A DNA stretch of 64,000 nucleotides from Hyaloscypha bicolor E. Taxonomy: Eukaryota; Ascomycota; Leotiomycetes; Helotiales; Hyaloscyphaceae. The stretch spans positions 310,001-374,000 of the forward strand of contig NW_020194585.1 in NCBI RefSeq assembly GCF_002865645.1, given 5' to 3'. The translations under genes were made by a program, and so were the position numbers. Of this stretch, positions 23,382 through 34,781 are shown piece by piece (the stretch's first letter is position 1; the number at the start of each line of letters is the position of its first letter). The notes under the pieces were generated by a model, which made no database searches, was not told where the DNA came from, and saw only the letters and a list, made by a program, of their open reading frames with translations.

Positions 23382-23499
23382 AAAATATATGCCCTAAAAT
23401 TTACGTATGATCCTCACCAAAAAACGCGTCTTGTAATTGCGCATTTGGCCCAACTTATTAACTAATTCATTATTCAATTTATGTATAAAGATTCCAAAA

Positions 23500-25635
23500 A
23501 TGGATATACCTTTATTTGATTCTACTAGGATTGGGAAGATGTCCTGGGAGTATTTCTATTATTCATATACTACGGAAGCTGATTACTACCGTATCTTTAA
23601 TAAGGCCTGCGAATGGTACCTTGAGAACGACGATAATTCAGTAATTACTACTGCGAGGATATATCACGTTAAGGAAGCTTCTTTGCGAAAATCGGTACTC
23701 CGCAAACGCAATAAGAAGAGGAACTCCCAAGGACTCTATAATACGTATAGTAGCAATAATAAGATCCTGAACGAGGCACAGGAGGAGGCGATTCGGCAAT
23801 ATTGCTACGAGCAATGGGAGGCTGGTTTGGGTGCTACATATTACATGGTTCAAGCCGCAATTGCCCACTTGAAGGCTATAAGTACTTCTTTTAAATCTAA
23901 TAATATATCTAACGTAATTAGGCTGAATCTCCCCCAAAACCACCCCCTTTGGCCACTTGGTTTAGCCTCTGGATACGGAACCACAAGACACTTCACATGA
24001 TTAAAACGAAGCCAATTACATACATACGACTCGAGTCCCATATAGAAAAGGATATTAGAATATGGTTTCAGAAATATTACGATATTCTAGAGGAGCTTTA
24101 TATTATAAAGAGGAAGAACGTTCTAAATATAGATAAGTCAGGAGCACGTATTGGTTGCCCTACTAGTAAGTACGTAATTATACCTATAGAGGTAAAAGAG
24201 CTATATATGGCCAGCCCTGAGAATCGCAAATCAGTTACGATAATCGAGACTATTTATACAGATAGTCGTAAACCTCTTCCGCCATTTGTAATTGCTCCTG
24301 GAAAGAAGATTATGGATAATTGGGTATTAGAAAACCTGATCGGGACAGAGCATATTAAGTATATACTTACCGGATATATAAATAATAACGTAGCTATGAA
24401 ATACCTCGATTATTTAATTAAGTATTCAAGAGCTAGGCCAGACAAACCTTGGAAAATCCTTCTCCTAGACGGTTACGAATTACACGTCTATAAATCATTT
24501 TAATTAAAGGCCGGGGAATATAATATTAAGCTATTCTGGTTTCCCTCTCACTTGACACATGTCCTTTAACCACTTAACGTTAGTATATTTCGCCCCTGGA
24601 AGTACTATTATAAAATGGTAATTCATATAGCCCTCCGTTCCCTCGATTTTGAATATACGATTACCTCCTTTTTCCGTAATCTTACCCTGATTCGTATATA
24701 AATAATACAAAAATATATAATTAAGAACGCCTTTGAGAGCTCTGGTATATAGCCCGTTAGTTGCAAAGCTAGAATTAAAAAGATACGATTATACGGAAAG
24801 AAGAAGAGATTAATTAAGGAGGTTAAGGAAGAGGAGAGCTTAGATCTTCCCCCTTTATTACCTACTCGCCCCGATAAAGTATAGAATATAGCCGCAATCC
24901 TTAGGATACTTGCAGATCGCGATCCTATAACTTTTTCAGAAAATTCGAAGGAAACTTGGATAGCTATAGTCAAAAAGGTTAATATTTAACTGCAAAAAAG
25001 TTATCTCCAGATAATAGAGTACCAGGCTCTCTAAATAAAGCTTCGTAAGGAGTATAATCATAAGGCGAAGTCCCGTAAAAGCTCATATAAGGGAGGGCCA
25101 TCTGCTAGTATAGCAGAGCTTCGTATAGAGATTAAAGAGAAAAAGGAGAAAGATAATAAAGAAGCTCTTTACAAGGCTAAAAAGAAGCTCGCCACTGCCG
25201 TAAATCGAGCTAAAAATCAGCTCAAGGACACCGGGATTCAAGCTCGCAAGGATAAGAAAGCTAGACTAGCTAGAATCGTGAAGTATTAACTAAAGGATAA
25301 GCTAATTCTAGTAAAGGATATGGTACCAATTCGCAAACCTAATAAATACCCTATAATTATTGAACGAGCTCGCTATAAGGAGGACTTTTACCCTGATTTA
25401 TAGCTCGTAGTTCGCCAGCTTATAGTATCCCTCAGTAATCTAGCCCCCGATTAGCTAGAGGTACTAAATACCTTTATTAATATTAACGGGGATAAGGATA
25501 TAGTAATTAATACTACTGAACGGAAGCATTAAAAGAAGAGGGTGGGAGAGTATATAGACTCAAGTCCACCCCCCCTTATTATTCCAGACTCTTCAGATAT
25601 AGAGAGTAATACGGGCTCAATTAATAGTATATAAG
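23500..25635 (+). pseudogene. Broken pogo/Fot1-family transposase
   Basis: Translation from the ATG at 23500 gives an N-terminal helix-turn-helix region (EEAIRQYCYEQWEAG region, about 23780-23860). A frame change near 23945 is followed by the DDE core: VLNIDKSGARIGCP around 24120 holds the first catalytic Asp and ILLLDGYELHVYKSF near 24460 the second. After a stop at about 24503 the frame continues with several more stops through a Lys/Glu-rich coiled region (about 25000-25290) to a Ser/Pro-rich tail near 25620. Known role: cut-and-paste transposition at TA sites. At least one frameshift and many stops make it inactive. The element is recognisable by its ends as well as its protein. Confidence 0.85.
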
Positions 25636-25760
25636 CGAATGCCGATTTTGTATAGTTCTAGGTAGCTTTATATTTTTTGTAACTAGTATCCTTAAATTCC
25701 ATTGCAAATATGCTTGATTTTATATGCAATATATACCAAAAATCAAGAATCGGCTAAAAT

Positions 25761-25835
25761 CTCGATAGGACACTTGGTTAAACGAGACACTTGCTTATCC
25801 CGACCACAAGCGAAGTACGTGGGAGGGGCACCGGC
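25761..25835 (-). repeat. Right inverted repeat of the pogo-type element
   Basis: 75 bp, inverted partner of 23307-23381, ending ...GGGGCACCGGC before the flanking TA. Confidence 0.92.
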
Positions 25836-27289
25836 TATTATATTAAGAGTAATAATTACTTAATATATAATTATTACTATTCTAAAAATAATAAATTCCT
25901 TCTTTTATTTCTTATTCTAATATTATCTAAAATTCCTTAAATATATATAATATAGCTAAACTGCCTTTTTTAAGCTATTAATATATATAAGTATCTTTTT
26001 TATTCTTTATCTAAAAGAAAGAAAGCTATTACTATGTTTCTTTTATATTAAACTATATATACTTCTTATATTAAAACTATTATTCGAGGCTAATAAATTC
26101 CTCTAATAATCTAAGAAATAAGTTAAGTAATTTTTACTAGCTTAGTATAAATATAAAGTACTTTTAATAATATAGTTAATATTCTTTAGTATTAAGTAAG
26201 CTTACTTCTTTCTTAATTCTTACTAATAGCTAATAGCTTTATAGGCTAATTTATTATTTATTTCTTAAAAGAATTCTAATAAGAATAATAATAAAAATAA
26301 TAGAAAGTAGTTATAAAAATAGGGTATTTATAGGATATAGAAATTGAAGTTTTTAGAGTTCTTAATAATCTTTATATAGTTTTTCTAAGAATAATTATAT
26401 AGGTTTTAATAGTTTTCTAATAAAAGTATTTATTTTTTATATTTTTATTTAGCTAATAGTATTATAATATTATTCTTTTTCAAGTATTCTTATAATTCTT
26501 AAGCTATATTTTCTAGATTACTTAATAGTTCCTATATATTATTTACTAGTAAATAGTTTTTCTAATAAATAAGATTCTTTCTTTCTTTTCTACTCTTTTT
26601 ATAAACTATAATAGATTTCACCTCGAATTCTTTTTTATTCTTAATCTTAACTAGTTCTAGTTCTATTATAGTACTAGTTTACAGATATTATAGTTCTAAA
26701 AGAGAAATATAGAAAATATTATAAATCTAATATAGTAGTAATAATTTCAAGTAATATATCTATTTATATATTTCTATAACTTCTAGAACTTTAAAAGGGC
26801 CGAGATATTTATTTATTAGCTTTATACTAGATTATAGCTATTAAATATTCTTTATATAAAATATAACTTTATTATATATATTAAACTTTTTATTAATATA
26901 TTTCGTATTATAGTACTTTTTTTATATATTTACTACTTTTTACTATTACTTCTCTAGTACTTCCTATTTTACTTAAATTCTCTATATTCTTTTCTATATT
27001 ACTAGTACTTCTTTTTCTAAAACATTATCCTTAATATATAGTTTAATACTAGAATAAAATCCGTATAATATATAAAATAAAGAAATTTCTATTATTAAAT
27101 ATATAAAATTATTATATATGAATTCTATAAGAGCAAGTTTTATTATCTAATTATTTTATTAGTAGCTAGTATAATACCTTAAATACTATTCTAGAGTTTG
27201 GTTTAGATTCTCTATTTATTTATTAGTTTATAAGTAAAATACTATACTTAATTATTATTAAATCTTTAAATAGAAATATAGATTTAACT

Positions 27290-27545
27290 AGAACTTATTT
27301 ATAAAAATAGATTCTCTATTAGAGATTATATTTATAAATATACTAAAGTCTTTAATAATATAATATATAAATAGCTCCGCTAATTTAGAAGCCGAGATCT
27401 CTTTAGTAATTAGAATATATTATATTATTTTTATATATCTATTAATAATAATAAATATAGAATTATATATCTTATTATAAAACCTAGAAAAAGACAGCCC
27501 TATAATAAAGTCTATAGTAATTTCTTACTATAGCTTAAAGGAAAG
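27290..27545 (-). pseudogene. Retrotransposon integrase core remnant
   Basis: The minus strand near 27545 reads ITIDFIIGLSFSRF, then NSIFIIINRYIKI: the start of the rve integrase core of Ty3/gypsy elements, with the first catalytic Asp kept. Many neighbouring codons have been pushed to Ile, Asn, Lys and Tyr, as expected from G-to-A and C-to-T changes. Non-functional. Confidence 0.8.
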
Positions 27546-28899
27546 AAGAAACGAATTAAATATACTATATAGTAAATATCTTTTTACTTTAGTTTATTAA
27601 TATATAAAATAAGTTCTAATATAGTCTTTTATATTCTTTCTTATATTTTATTAGAAATACTTCCTTTAAAAAATCTCTAGTATTTTACTAATACTAAAAT
27701 ATCTATCTATAGAGTTATTATAATTAGCTTATAGTAATTCTTCTTTAAGAGCCGGCTTATTTAGTATATAAATAGTATTCTAATATTTTAATAACCCAGA
27801 TATATTAAATCTTTAAGTCTTAATAGCTCTAGTAAAGGTCTCTTTTAAGAACTATTTATATTACTAGTATTATACTAATAAATCGAGCTTTTAGTACTAT
27901 AATAGTAGTTTAAATAATATCTCTCTATTTTCCTTATATACTATTTCGGATTCAGTTACTTATATAGCTAGAATCTATAATATATATTATTTATAACTAG
28001 CTATACTAATAATAGGCTCAAATAGTAATATTTCTAGTATTATTTTATTACTAAAATAGACTTCCTTTTCGGAATTTCTTAGTATTTTACTAATTAAGAA
28101 ATATTTACTTTTTCTTTTCTAGACCTTAAATTATAGTATTATAGAAATAATATAGTATTCTATTACTATTATCTATAGGGTTTTTTATTCTATATTCTAT
28201 AGCTTATTATAAAATATAGATAGTAAAGTATCTTTATCTATATTTATTATAAAGTCTAGCTATCTTAATAGCCTATTAGTAAAGTTATTATACTCTAGCT
28301 AATACTTTAAGACAAAATTAAAAATAGCTAGCTTTTTTACTTATCTTATTTATTAACTATTTAATTTTCTCTTAGTTATAAAGTATTTCAAGTTATTATA
28401 ATCTATTTTAATAATAATAATATATTAGATATATATTAGGTAATATTACTAGATATGAAATACTAGAATAATATATAAGAGTTTAGAGTTATATATCTTA
28501 TATCTATTTTTAATTATAGTTATTTTCTTTAAATAAAAGGCAATAAAGTACTACCTGACTTCTGCTCTCTTACTAAAAAGCTAGGAAATTATATCTATAA
28601 TTATAAATCCTAAAGTATCTGTTTTTATATAAATCTTTAAAGCTAGATTAAAATAATAAAGAATTAGTACTATTATAAATATAATTTATAGCTTTTTAAA
28701 AGTCTTATCTGCCTTATTTATATAGCTAAAATAATATTATATGTTTTTACTAGTTTTTAATAAATTAATTAATTCCTTTATTATCCTGAAATATTAATAA
28801 ATAAACTTCTAGTAAAAGTTAGTAAAATCCAGAAATACTTAGACTTCTCGGATATTATTCTTTAGGGCCGGCTATTCCCTAATAGCTATAATCTAGCTA

Positions 28900-29400
28900 G
28901 CCTCTATTTCTATACTATTTAAGCTAATTATAAACCCTAGAAACTCTATTTTTTCTATATTAAACTTGTATTTTAATAAGTTTTTAAAAAGCTAATATTA
29001 TTATAGCTATTTGAGTATATATTAGATTATTACTATATACTATTCTAGGTTCTCTAAATAAATTAAAATATTATCTAGATAAACTATATAAATAATATTT
29101 ATAAGGCCTACTAGTATATAGTTAATATATACCTGAAATATTATTAGAGTATTAGATAGCCTAAAAGATATAATATAATATTTGAAATATCTATAGTATA
29201 TTCGAAATACTATCTTTTACTTATTACTTTCCTGTATTTATAATTAATAGTAAGTATTCTTTAAATCTAGTTTTATATATATCTTTACTCTATAAAATCT
29301 ATTTATAGTTTTACTAATAAATAGTAATAGTATTTGGTTCTTAATAGTAATTCTATTTAGATTCCGGTAATTAATATATAACTATAGGCTGCCTTCTTTT
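28900..29400 (-). pseudogene. Retrotransposon reverse transcriptase remnant
   Basis: The minus strand at 29070-29081 encodes YLDN within VYLDNILIYLENL, which is the YxDD active-site box of gypsy reverse transcriptases with the second Asp changed to Asn (GAT to AAT). Flanking frames are interrupted by stops. The outer limits given are approximate. Confidence 0.82.
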
Positions 29401-30232
29401 TTTAGAATAAATATAATTAGAATACTAGCTAGACTAGTAGAATAACGAATTTATTTCTTTTCTAGGCTAGTATTAAGATATTTCTAAAGAACTTCAAGCT
29501 TCTTTTCTAATAAAGTATATATAGAACTATATAATAGTTAGAACTCTAGTTCCAGATCCATATAATACTCTATTATATAATAGTCGGGTAATATACTAGT
29601 AGCTTCTATAAAGAATACTCGGAAAAAGTTTTAATACTTTTTAGGAAATATAACTATTTTATTAGTAATAATAGTAGTAATTCTTTAGCTATTCGTTATA
29701 GAATAAGTAGTTAATAGAAAAATATATATCTTATACTTTATTACTTTAGTAAACTTCCTAATATTTAGAACTTTAATCTTCTATAATTAAATCTAGTATT
29801 TCTATATTATCTCTCTAAAAGAAATTAGAGAATTAATCTAATAGAGCTATAAAAATTCAAGTATTATATTAATATAGTTTAGATTAAAATTATATAATAT
29901 AAAGTATATATTAGCCTTTTTTTAGTTCTTTAGTATATTCTTAATAGTAATTCTAAAAATATAATCTTTATATAAATAAACTCTCTTTCTCTCTAGTAAA
30001 GATAAGAGAGTTACCTTTAATATTAACGAAATACCTATATCTAAAGCTAATTTTCTCTTTATATAATTAGTCTCTATACTCGAATCTACTAATACTCTAA
30101 CCCTTTATTACTTTTTTCTTGTCTTAATAGTAATTTTAATTACTATTCTTATTTTAAGGGCCTTATTCTCTATAATATAAACGAGTATAATTACTATAAG
30201 ATATATCTGTTTCTCGGCTTCTTTAGTTCTAG

Positions 30233-30274
30233 ATACTTATATAATTTATAGCCAGACTTATTATAGTTATAATA
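30233..30274 (-). pseudogene. Gag zinc-knuckle remnant with all four metal ligands changed to Tyr
   Basis: The minus-strand frame reads YYNYNKSGYKLYKY. Its spacing is exactly that of a C-x2-C-x4-H-x4-C zinc knuckle, but every Cys and the His are Tyr. Each change is one C:G-to-T:A transition (TGY to TAY, CAY to TAY), the signature of RIP. An in-frame stop lies a few codons upstream. Confidence 0.78.
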
Positions 30275-31449
30275 AGTCGGTTTCTTTTAATTAAGGCAAG
30301 TAGTAGTATAATAATCCTTCTTCTAATAAGTAAAGCAAATTATATCTAGTTTTATAAATTCTAATATAAGTACTATATTAGATCCCGTTATTATATCTTT
30401 ATTATTCCGGTTTTATAAATCTTATAATAAGAATATACTTTTCTTCTATTTCTCTTTATTATCTCTCCTTTTTTTTTCTATTTTTTTTTTCTTTTACTAT
30501 TCTATTAGTTTATTATTATATTTCTGTTAAATAAATAGATTTAAATTATTCTTAATTCTTATAGTAATAAAGATAAGCTTCTTTCTCTCTTATAAAGTAT
30601 TTCCTTAATAATTAATCTTATTCCGGATCTTCTATCTCAAGCTATTAAATAAGTTATTCCGCTTTTATAATAAACCCGTATATTATAAGTTATTTAATAG
30701 ACTATCTAAATAAAATATAAAGCTTTAAATACTTTAGCCTAGCTATTATTTAATATTCTTGAACTTAATAAGGATATTATTATTATAGTTCTTTAAATCT
30801 AAAATAGAATTCTTTATAAACTTAATAAAACTCTTTTAATTTATAATATTAATATCTACTAATTACTTTCTATACTTCTAGATATTTCTAGTTATATTCT
30901 TAAAATAAAAAATATAATATATAACCTTTATTATATTAATAGTCTAGGTAATTTTATTATCTTTATATTACTTTAACTCTATCTAATAAAAGAAGTTCTA
31001 GGCTTCTTTAATATTCTTTTTCCGGTAAGTAGGCAGTTCTCGGGTTTTTAAAGCCCTTTAAACCAAGAGTACTACTAGGGATATAACGGGTTCTATACCG
31101 GGTATTTAAATATTTTTAAGATAATAGATCTAAGCTTCTAGCTTCTTTAGATCTTCTCTCTATTATATCTCTGTTTCTAACTCAGTAATATAATAGTAAG
31201 CTACTACTAATTTCTCTGTTATTATTATTCTACTAGCTAGTTCTAGAGGTATCTGAGTTCTATTTCCTTCTTCTAATTAGATAGTATAAAGAGTACTTAA
31301 CTAGGCACTTCTCTGGATACCCGGTTAGATTACTCTAGTAGTAGTAGAGGCACTTCTTTTAGTTAATACTCTAGCTATTAATATTTTTATCTATTAATAA
31401 CTTAATTATCTTATAATAAACTATTTCCTAAAGGTTAGATTAATTAGAA

Positions 31450-31776
31450 TATAAGATATATAATAGTAGGGTAATATATAAGTAATTAAAATAAGTAAGC
31501 TATAGAATAATACTTGTAAATATAACTAATTCCAAGAATTAATTCTAGTAAAAGACTAATTAATACTTCTTTTTAAAGCTAGAAGTATCTCCCTATATAT
31601 TTTCTAGTACTTAGCCAAGCCTGCAAAGCACTTTACTTAACTAGGAAATATAATCCCATATAATTCGTATAATTCTGATTACCTGTATAATTCCGATCGC
31701 AAGCTTTACCTAAAATAGGAAACTAGATTTATAATATCTAATATCTATCTATATACTATTACGTATACCTATTATA
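31450..31776 (-). repeat. 5' LTR of the gypsy-type element
   Basis: 327-bp partner of the LTR at 22212-22538. The first 160 bp (plus-strand order) carry many C-to-T and G-to-A differences from the other copy, while the last 165 bp are almost identical. The terminal TG has become TA. Confidence 0.93.
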
Positions 31777-32094
31777 ATAATATATTTAGTTTATATGTAA
31801 TTTTTTTAATCTTGGAATTCCCTTAAAGAGCTTTTTATAAAAATCAAAGCTTATTATTTTTAATATTTATATAAATAATAAAGTTTATATAAGAGTAAAG
31901 GTTATTATTTAAAAATTAAGTATAATTTAATACTTAATTATATCTTTAAATAGTTATATAATAAGTTATTAGTACCGAGTTTAGAATCTTATAAGTTTAA
32001 AAAGAGGCCGTATATCTAAGCAGAGCTAATTCTCTAGGCTAAGGTCGGACTATTCCCTACCCTGGTATTATCTAATACTTACTAATACGGGCCG
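31777..32094. repeat. AT-rich flank of the retrotransposon
   Basis: Starts with the ATAAT target duplication. RIP-like composition; no coding sequence. It becomes GC-balanced toward 32040 and ends at the inverted-repeat end listed next. Confidence 0.6.
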
Positions 32095-32126
32095 GAACGT
32101 TCCAGGGTGGATCATCGCCAAGCCTG
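32095..32126 (-). repeat. Third terminal end of the AGGCTTGGCGATGATCC family
   Basis: Read on the minus strand this begins AGGCTTGGCGATGATCC, then CCTGGAACGTTCC, matching both ends of the element at 5590-5950 with a short insertion. It marks the boundary between AT-rich sequence and unique sequence, so it is probably the right end of a larger, older element into which the retrotransposon inserted. Confidence 0.65.
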
Positions 32127-33057
32127 TTCAAAACGGGTCCATCTTACACCTAACGTCACCATCAACTCGCCAGCGCTCCCCCAGTCCAACGCGCGAAGTA
32201 CCGAGTCAAGTAAAATTAACAACACCGCCGTTGCGAGTCTCCCAGCCTGATGTCAGGTAGCCAGGGCTGGTCCGTAAGGTTGGTTTGGAAACTTTGGATC
32301 TTGGACGATAGCAAGAATATTGATCTCTCCAATGAGTCCAATCTTGCGGGGCTATAGCACGGCGAGGTAAAAGGGCCCATCTTTTTCTCTACCACTGTAA
32401 CCATTCTTGGTATTCCTTTGCCTGCTTCGCCATAGAAGGAATTCGGGTTCCCCGAGACCCTAGATCGTTTCGAATATGATTATTATATGAGGACTAGGAG
32501 TATTGGTCTGTAGATTTACAGGCGAAACAAAATCACAACGGTCCACTATTTAGAGTTATTTACTCCGCCACGCACAGGGTCTAGGAATACGAGCACCAAC
32601 CCACCCCTGGTAGCGCACCTAATGTGGATTAGAGGAGCAGAGTTCCTATTTTGAGTGGTTATAAGCCTGGTCAGAAGGCTTTTGGATCTATTACACGGAG
32701 CAAAAAGTGGTCTTTGAATTAAGCCAGGGGTGTGCGTAGAAGGTTCACGAAGACGGTTTACCCTGGCAATGGCTCTCAGCCAGCTCAAAAGGGACTTCCT
32801 CACCGAAACAACTTACCGTAGGGTGGCTTGTAGGTTGGGTTCAACTCCCGATATACTGCTCTAGTGCTTATCAAGCACTAGGAACCAAAAATCAACGATA
32901 ATGCAGCGAAAGGGACTTCCTCACTGGCCTAACCCCCTGGATTCCTACCCGCACCTATACTCAAAACATACGCACTAGCAAATAAACCAAGAGGGGGATA
33001 GCAGGAAGGGGGAGGCACAAGCCGGGTAAATTTGAGTCCAACAACTGAGTATTTCTC
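32127..33057. other. Intergenic, no recognised gene
   Basis: Short open stretches only. AAAGGGACTTCCTCAC occurs twice (near 32788 and 32909), and CTAGTGCTTATCAAGCACTAG near 32863-32883 is a 9-bp-stem palindrome. Neither has a known role. Confidence 0.5.
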
Positions 33058-33065
33058 TATAAATA
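33058..33065 (+). promoter_or_regulatory. TATA box of the small secreted protein gene
   Basis: TATAAATA, followed by a pyrimidine-rich leader (CTCACTTCTCTTCTTTACC) and the ATG about 210 bp downstream. A GTGAG at 33186 within the leader could be a 5'-UTR intron donor. Confidence 0.5.
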
Positions 33066-33273
33066 TGCTGTCAGAAGCTCCCAAGTAGTTGATTTTTTTC
33101 TCACCACTAGTCATCCGCTCTCACTTCTCTTCTTTACCTAGCTATCTACTCACCTGTCCCTATCGTTCTTACGACTACCTATCAGGTGAGAATTCTCTAG
33201 TCATTGCAGCAACTTCTTTCTAACCCTTTCCGTCGCTAACTTAGAGCAGCCGCAAATCCCCAAAGTCATCATC

Positions 33274-33579
33274 ATGCTCGCTCCCTCTGGTATCTTCGGC
33301 GTCGTCGCTGGTCTCGTCATGCTTGCTGTCCCAGCTTCCGCCCGCACTTGGGCCGGCGGCGTCAATATGCAGGCAGCATGCCAAGAGCAATACGCAAACG
33401 GTTCAGAGCAAGCCATCCTCAATAATTCCGGAGCCTATGACTGGTCTTGTTATGACCCAAACACGGGAAAGCCAGGAGGGGTCAATGTGGACGAGTATTG
33501 CCAATTCACCTACGGTGGTAGCGCCTACGCGGACCCTCAGGGCGGTGGTGCCTACGACTGGGGTTGCTATTTTCCATGA
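33274..33579 (+). CDS. Small secreted protein with two internal repeats (effector-like)
   Basis: Single exon of 101 residues. Residues 1-23 form a clear signal peptide ending VPASA. The mature part is two copies of one unit: GGVNMQAACQEQY...GAYDWSCY (about 28-60) and GGVNVDEYCQFTY...GAYDWGCY (about 68-99). Each unit has one Cys in the middle and one near the end, so four Cys could form two disulfides. The AYDW-x-CY ending is like that of small secreted proteins of fungi and bacteria with no known activity. It lies alone beside a large repeat-rich block, a common setting for fast-evolving secreted genes. Secretion is well supported; a host-interaction role is only a guess from size and location. 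Confidence 0.85.
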   Translation: MLAPSGIFGVVAGLVMLAVPASARTWAGGVNMQAACQEQYANGSEQAILNNSGAYDWSCYDPNTGKPGGVNVDEYCQFTYGGSAYADPQGGGAYDWGCYFP

Positions 33580-34668
33580 ATTACTCTGCACCTGTGTCTA
33601 AGACGATCGGGTGGTCTCGTTCGACTGGGACTGGCTGTCAGGCTGGGTTGGGTGTGGGTAGCGGGGAATGCTTGGGGCGCGACTTCAATGGTCGAGGACT
33701 TGTTTGGTTTCATTCACTCATTCACTCCGTACAGGGGTCTTTAAGGATTAAATTACGCAACAATTGCCGCTTTATGCACATCTCGCTGTGGCTAATCACT
33801 GCAATTGAAGCTATTCAGACTATTTTCACCACTTCGTCTCCATTCAATCAGCTGCAATTACATTTAAACAGCGCTGGTGCATTGTTCTTATTTTCTCTCT
33901 AATCTCTGCATCTGTAATCGTCTCCAGTGTGTCAAATGATTAGGTTTGATTTGATTAGACCCCCCTACTCAAATCAAATCGAGTCAAAATCAAGCTAATC
34001 AAATCATACTTAATTATAATCAAAGATAATCAAAGATAATTAATTATATTTACTTAGATTATTACGTGACTACGCACATGACTCCAGAGCTTCGGAAGCC
34101 GAGATGAGGCTGAAATAAGGTTGGGCTGACCTCATTCGGTATCGCTAGGGGCGGTCTTTATTAAACCAGGCCTAGCGCCAATTGGTAAGCGAAGCCGAAG
34201 GAGCTGGAACCTCCTCGATTTCTGGTAATTCCTCGCCACCTTATAAATCGAATTATTATAAATAAAATAGCTAAAAATGAGCCCTCTTACAAATAGATGC
34301 TTTGAAATTAAGGGATTATAGCTGAGTTGCGGGATTTGCATGTCGACTCCGAAGTAGCTGAAACGCCACCTCCCAATAATCGCACCCCCAAACCCTTCGG
34401 AGTGCAAATACCACGTCTTCCAAGATGTCTACCCGTACGATCAAGCATCCAGCTACTTCAAAACATCGATGGCAATGAAGTGTCGACACTGCTTTCACAT
34501 AACAGTCTGTTGCGAAGCCTGCAACCTTGACTTTACTTAGAGATATAAACATTTATTAGCAGCTCGTACTTGAGTATTCGACTCCGTATAGAACCTTACC
34601 GCACTGACAACAAAGAGATTCATGACAACGACTATGACAATGGATGGACGTCACTGAAATCCTCCTCT
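33580..34668. other. Intergenic, with AT-rich simple repeats
   Basis: 33930-34070 contains inverted and direct copies of TTTGATT/AATCAAA and a doubled CAAAGATAAT. No gene is supported; the antisense open stretches at 34132-34552 show no domain. Confidence 0.5.
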
Positions 34669-34749
34669 TTAGCGACCCCTCAAAGACACCACACTCTTCT
34701 CCCTCTTTGCGCTCTTCAACCTCGCCCAAAAATTCTCACCCACAACCTC

Positions 34750-34781
<32 letters not shown>

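Larger units (their letters stand above)
23307..25835 (+). mobile_element. Pogo/Fot1-type DNA transposon nested in the LTR element
   Basis: Inverted terminal repeats of 75 bp (23307-23381 and 25761-25835) begin GCCGGTGCCCCTCCCACG and differ at only a few positions. TA flanks both ends (23305-23306 and 25836-25837). The body carries a broken transposase of the pogo/Tc5 class with a DDE-type core. Its less AT-rich sequence compared with the surrounding retrotransposon suggests a later arrival or less RIP exposure. Confidence 0.92.
22212..31776 (-). mobile_element. RIP-mutated Ty3/gypsy-type LTR retrotransposon carrying a nested DNA transposon
   Basis: Two 327-bp direct repeats (22212-22538 and 31450-31776) bound the element, and a perfect 5-bp target duplication ATAAT lies at 22207-22211 and 31777-31781. 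Minus-strand coding remnants appear in the order zinc knuckle (about 30.25 kb), reverse transcriptase YLDN (29070-29081) and integrase core (about 27.3-27.5 kb), which is the Ty3/gypsy order. The purine-rich tract beside the left LTR shows that this is the 3' LTR. Frames are full of stops and G-to-A/C-to-T changes. The internal region is interrupted by the pogo-type element at 23307-25835, so the retrotransposon itself is about 7.0 kb. Confidence 0.93.
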
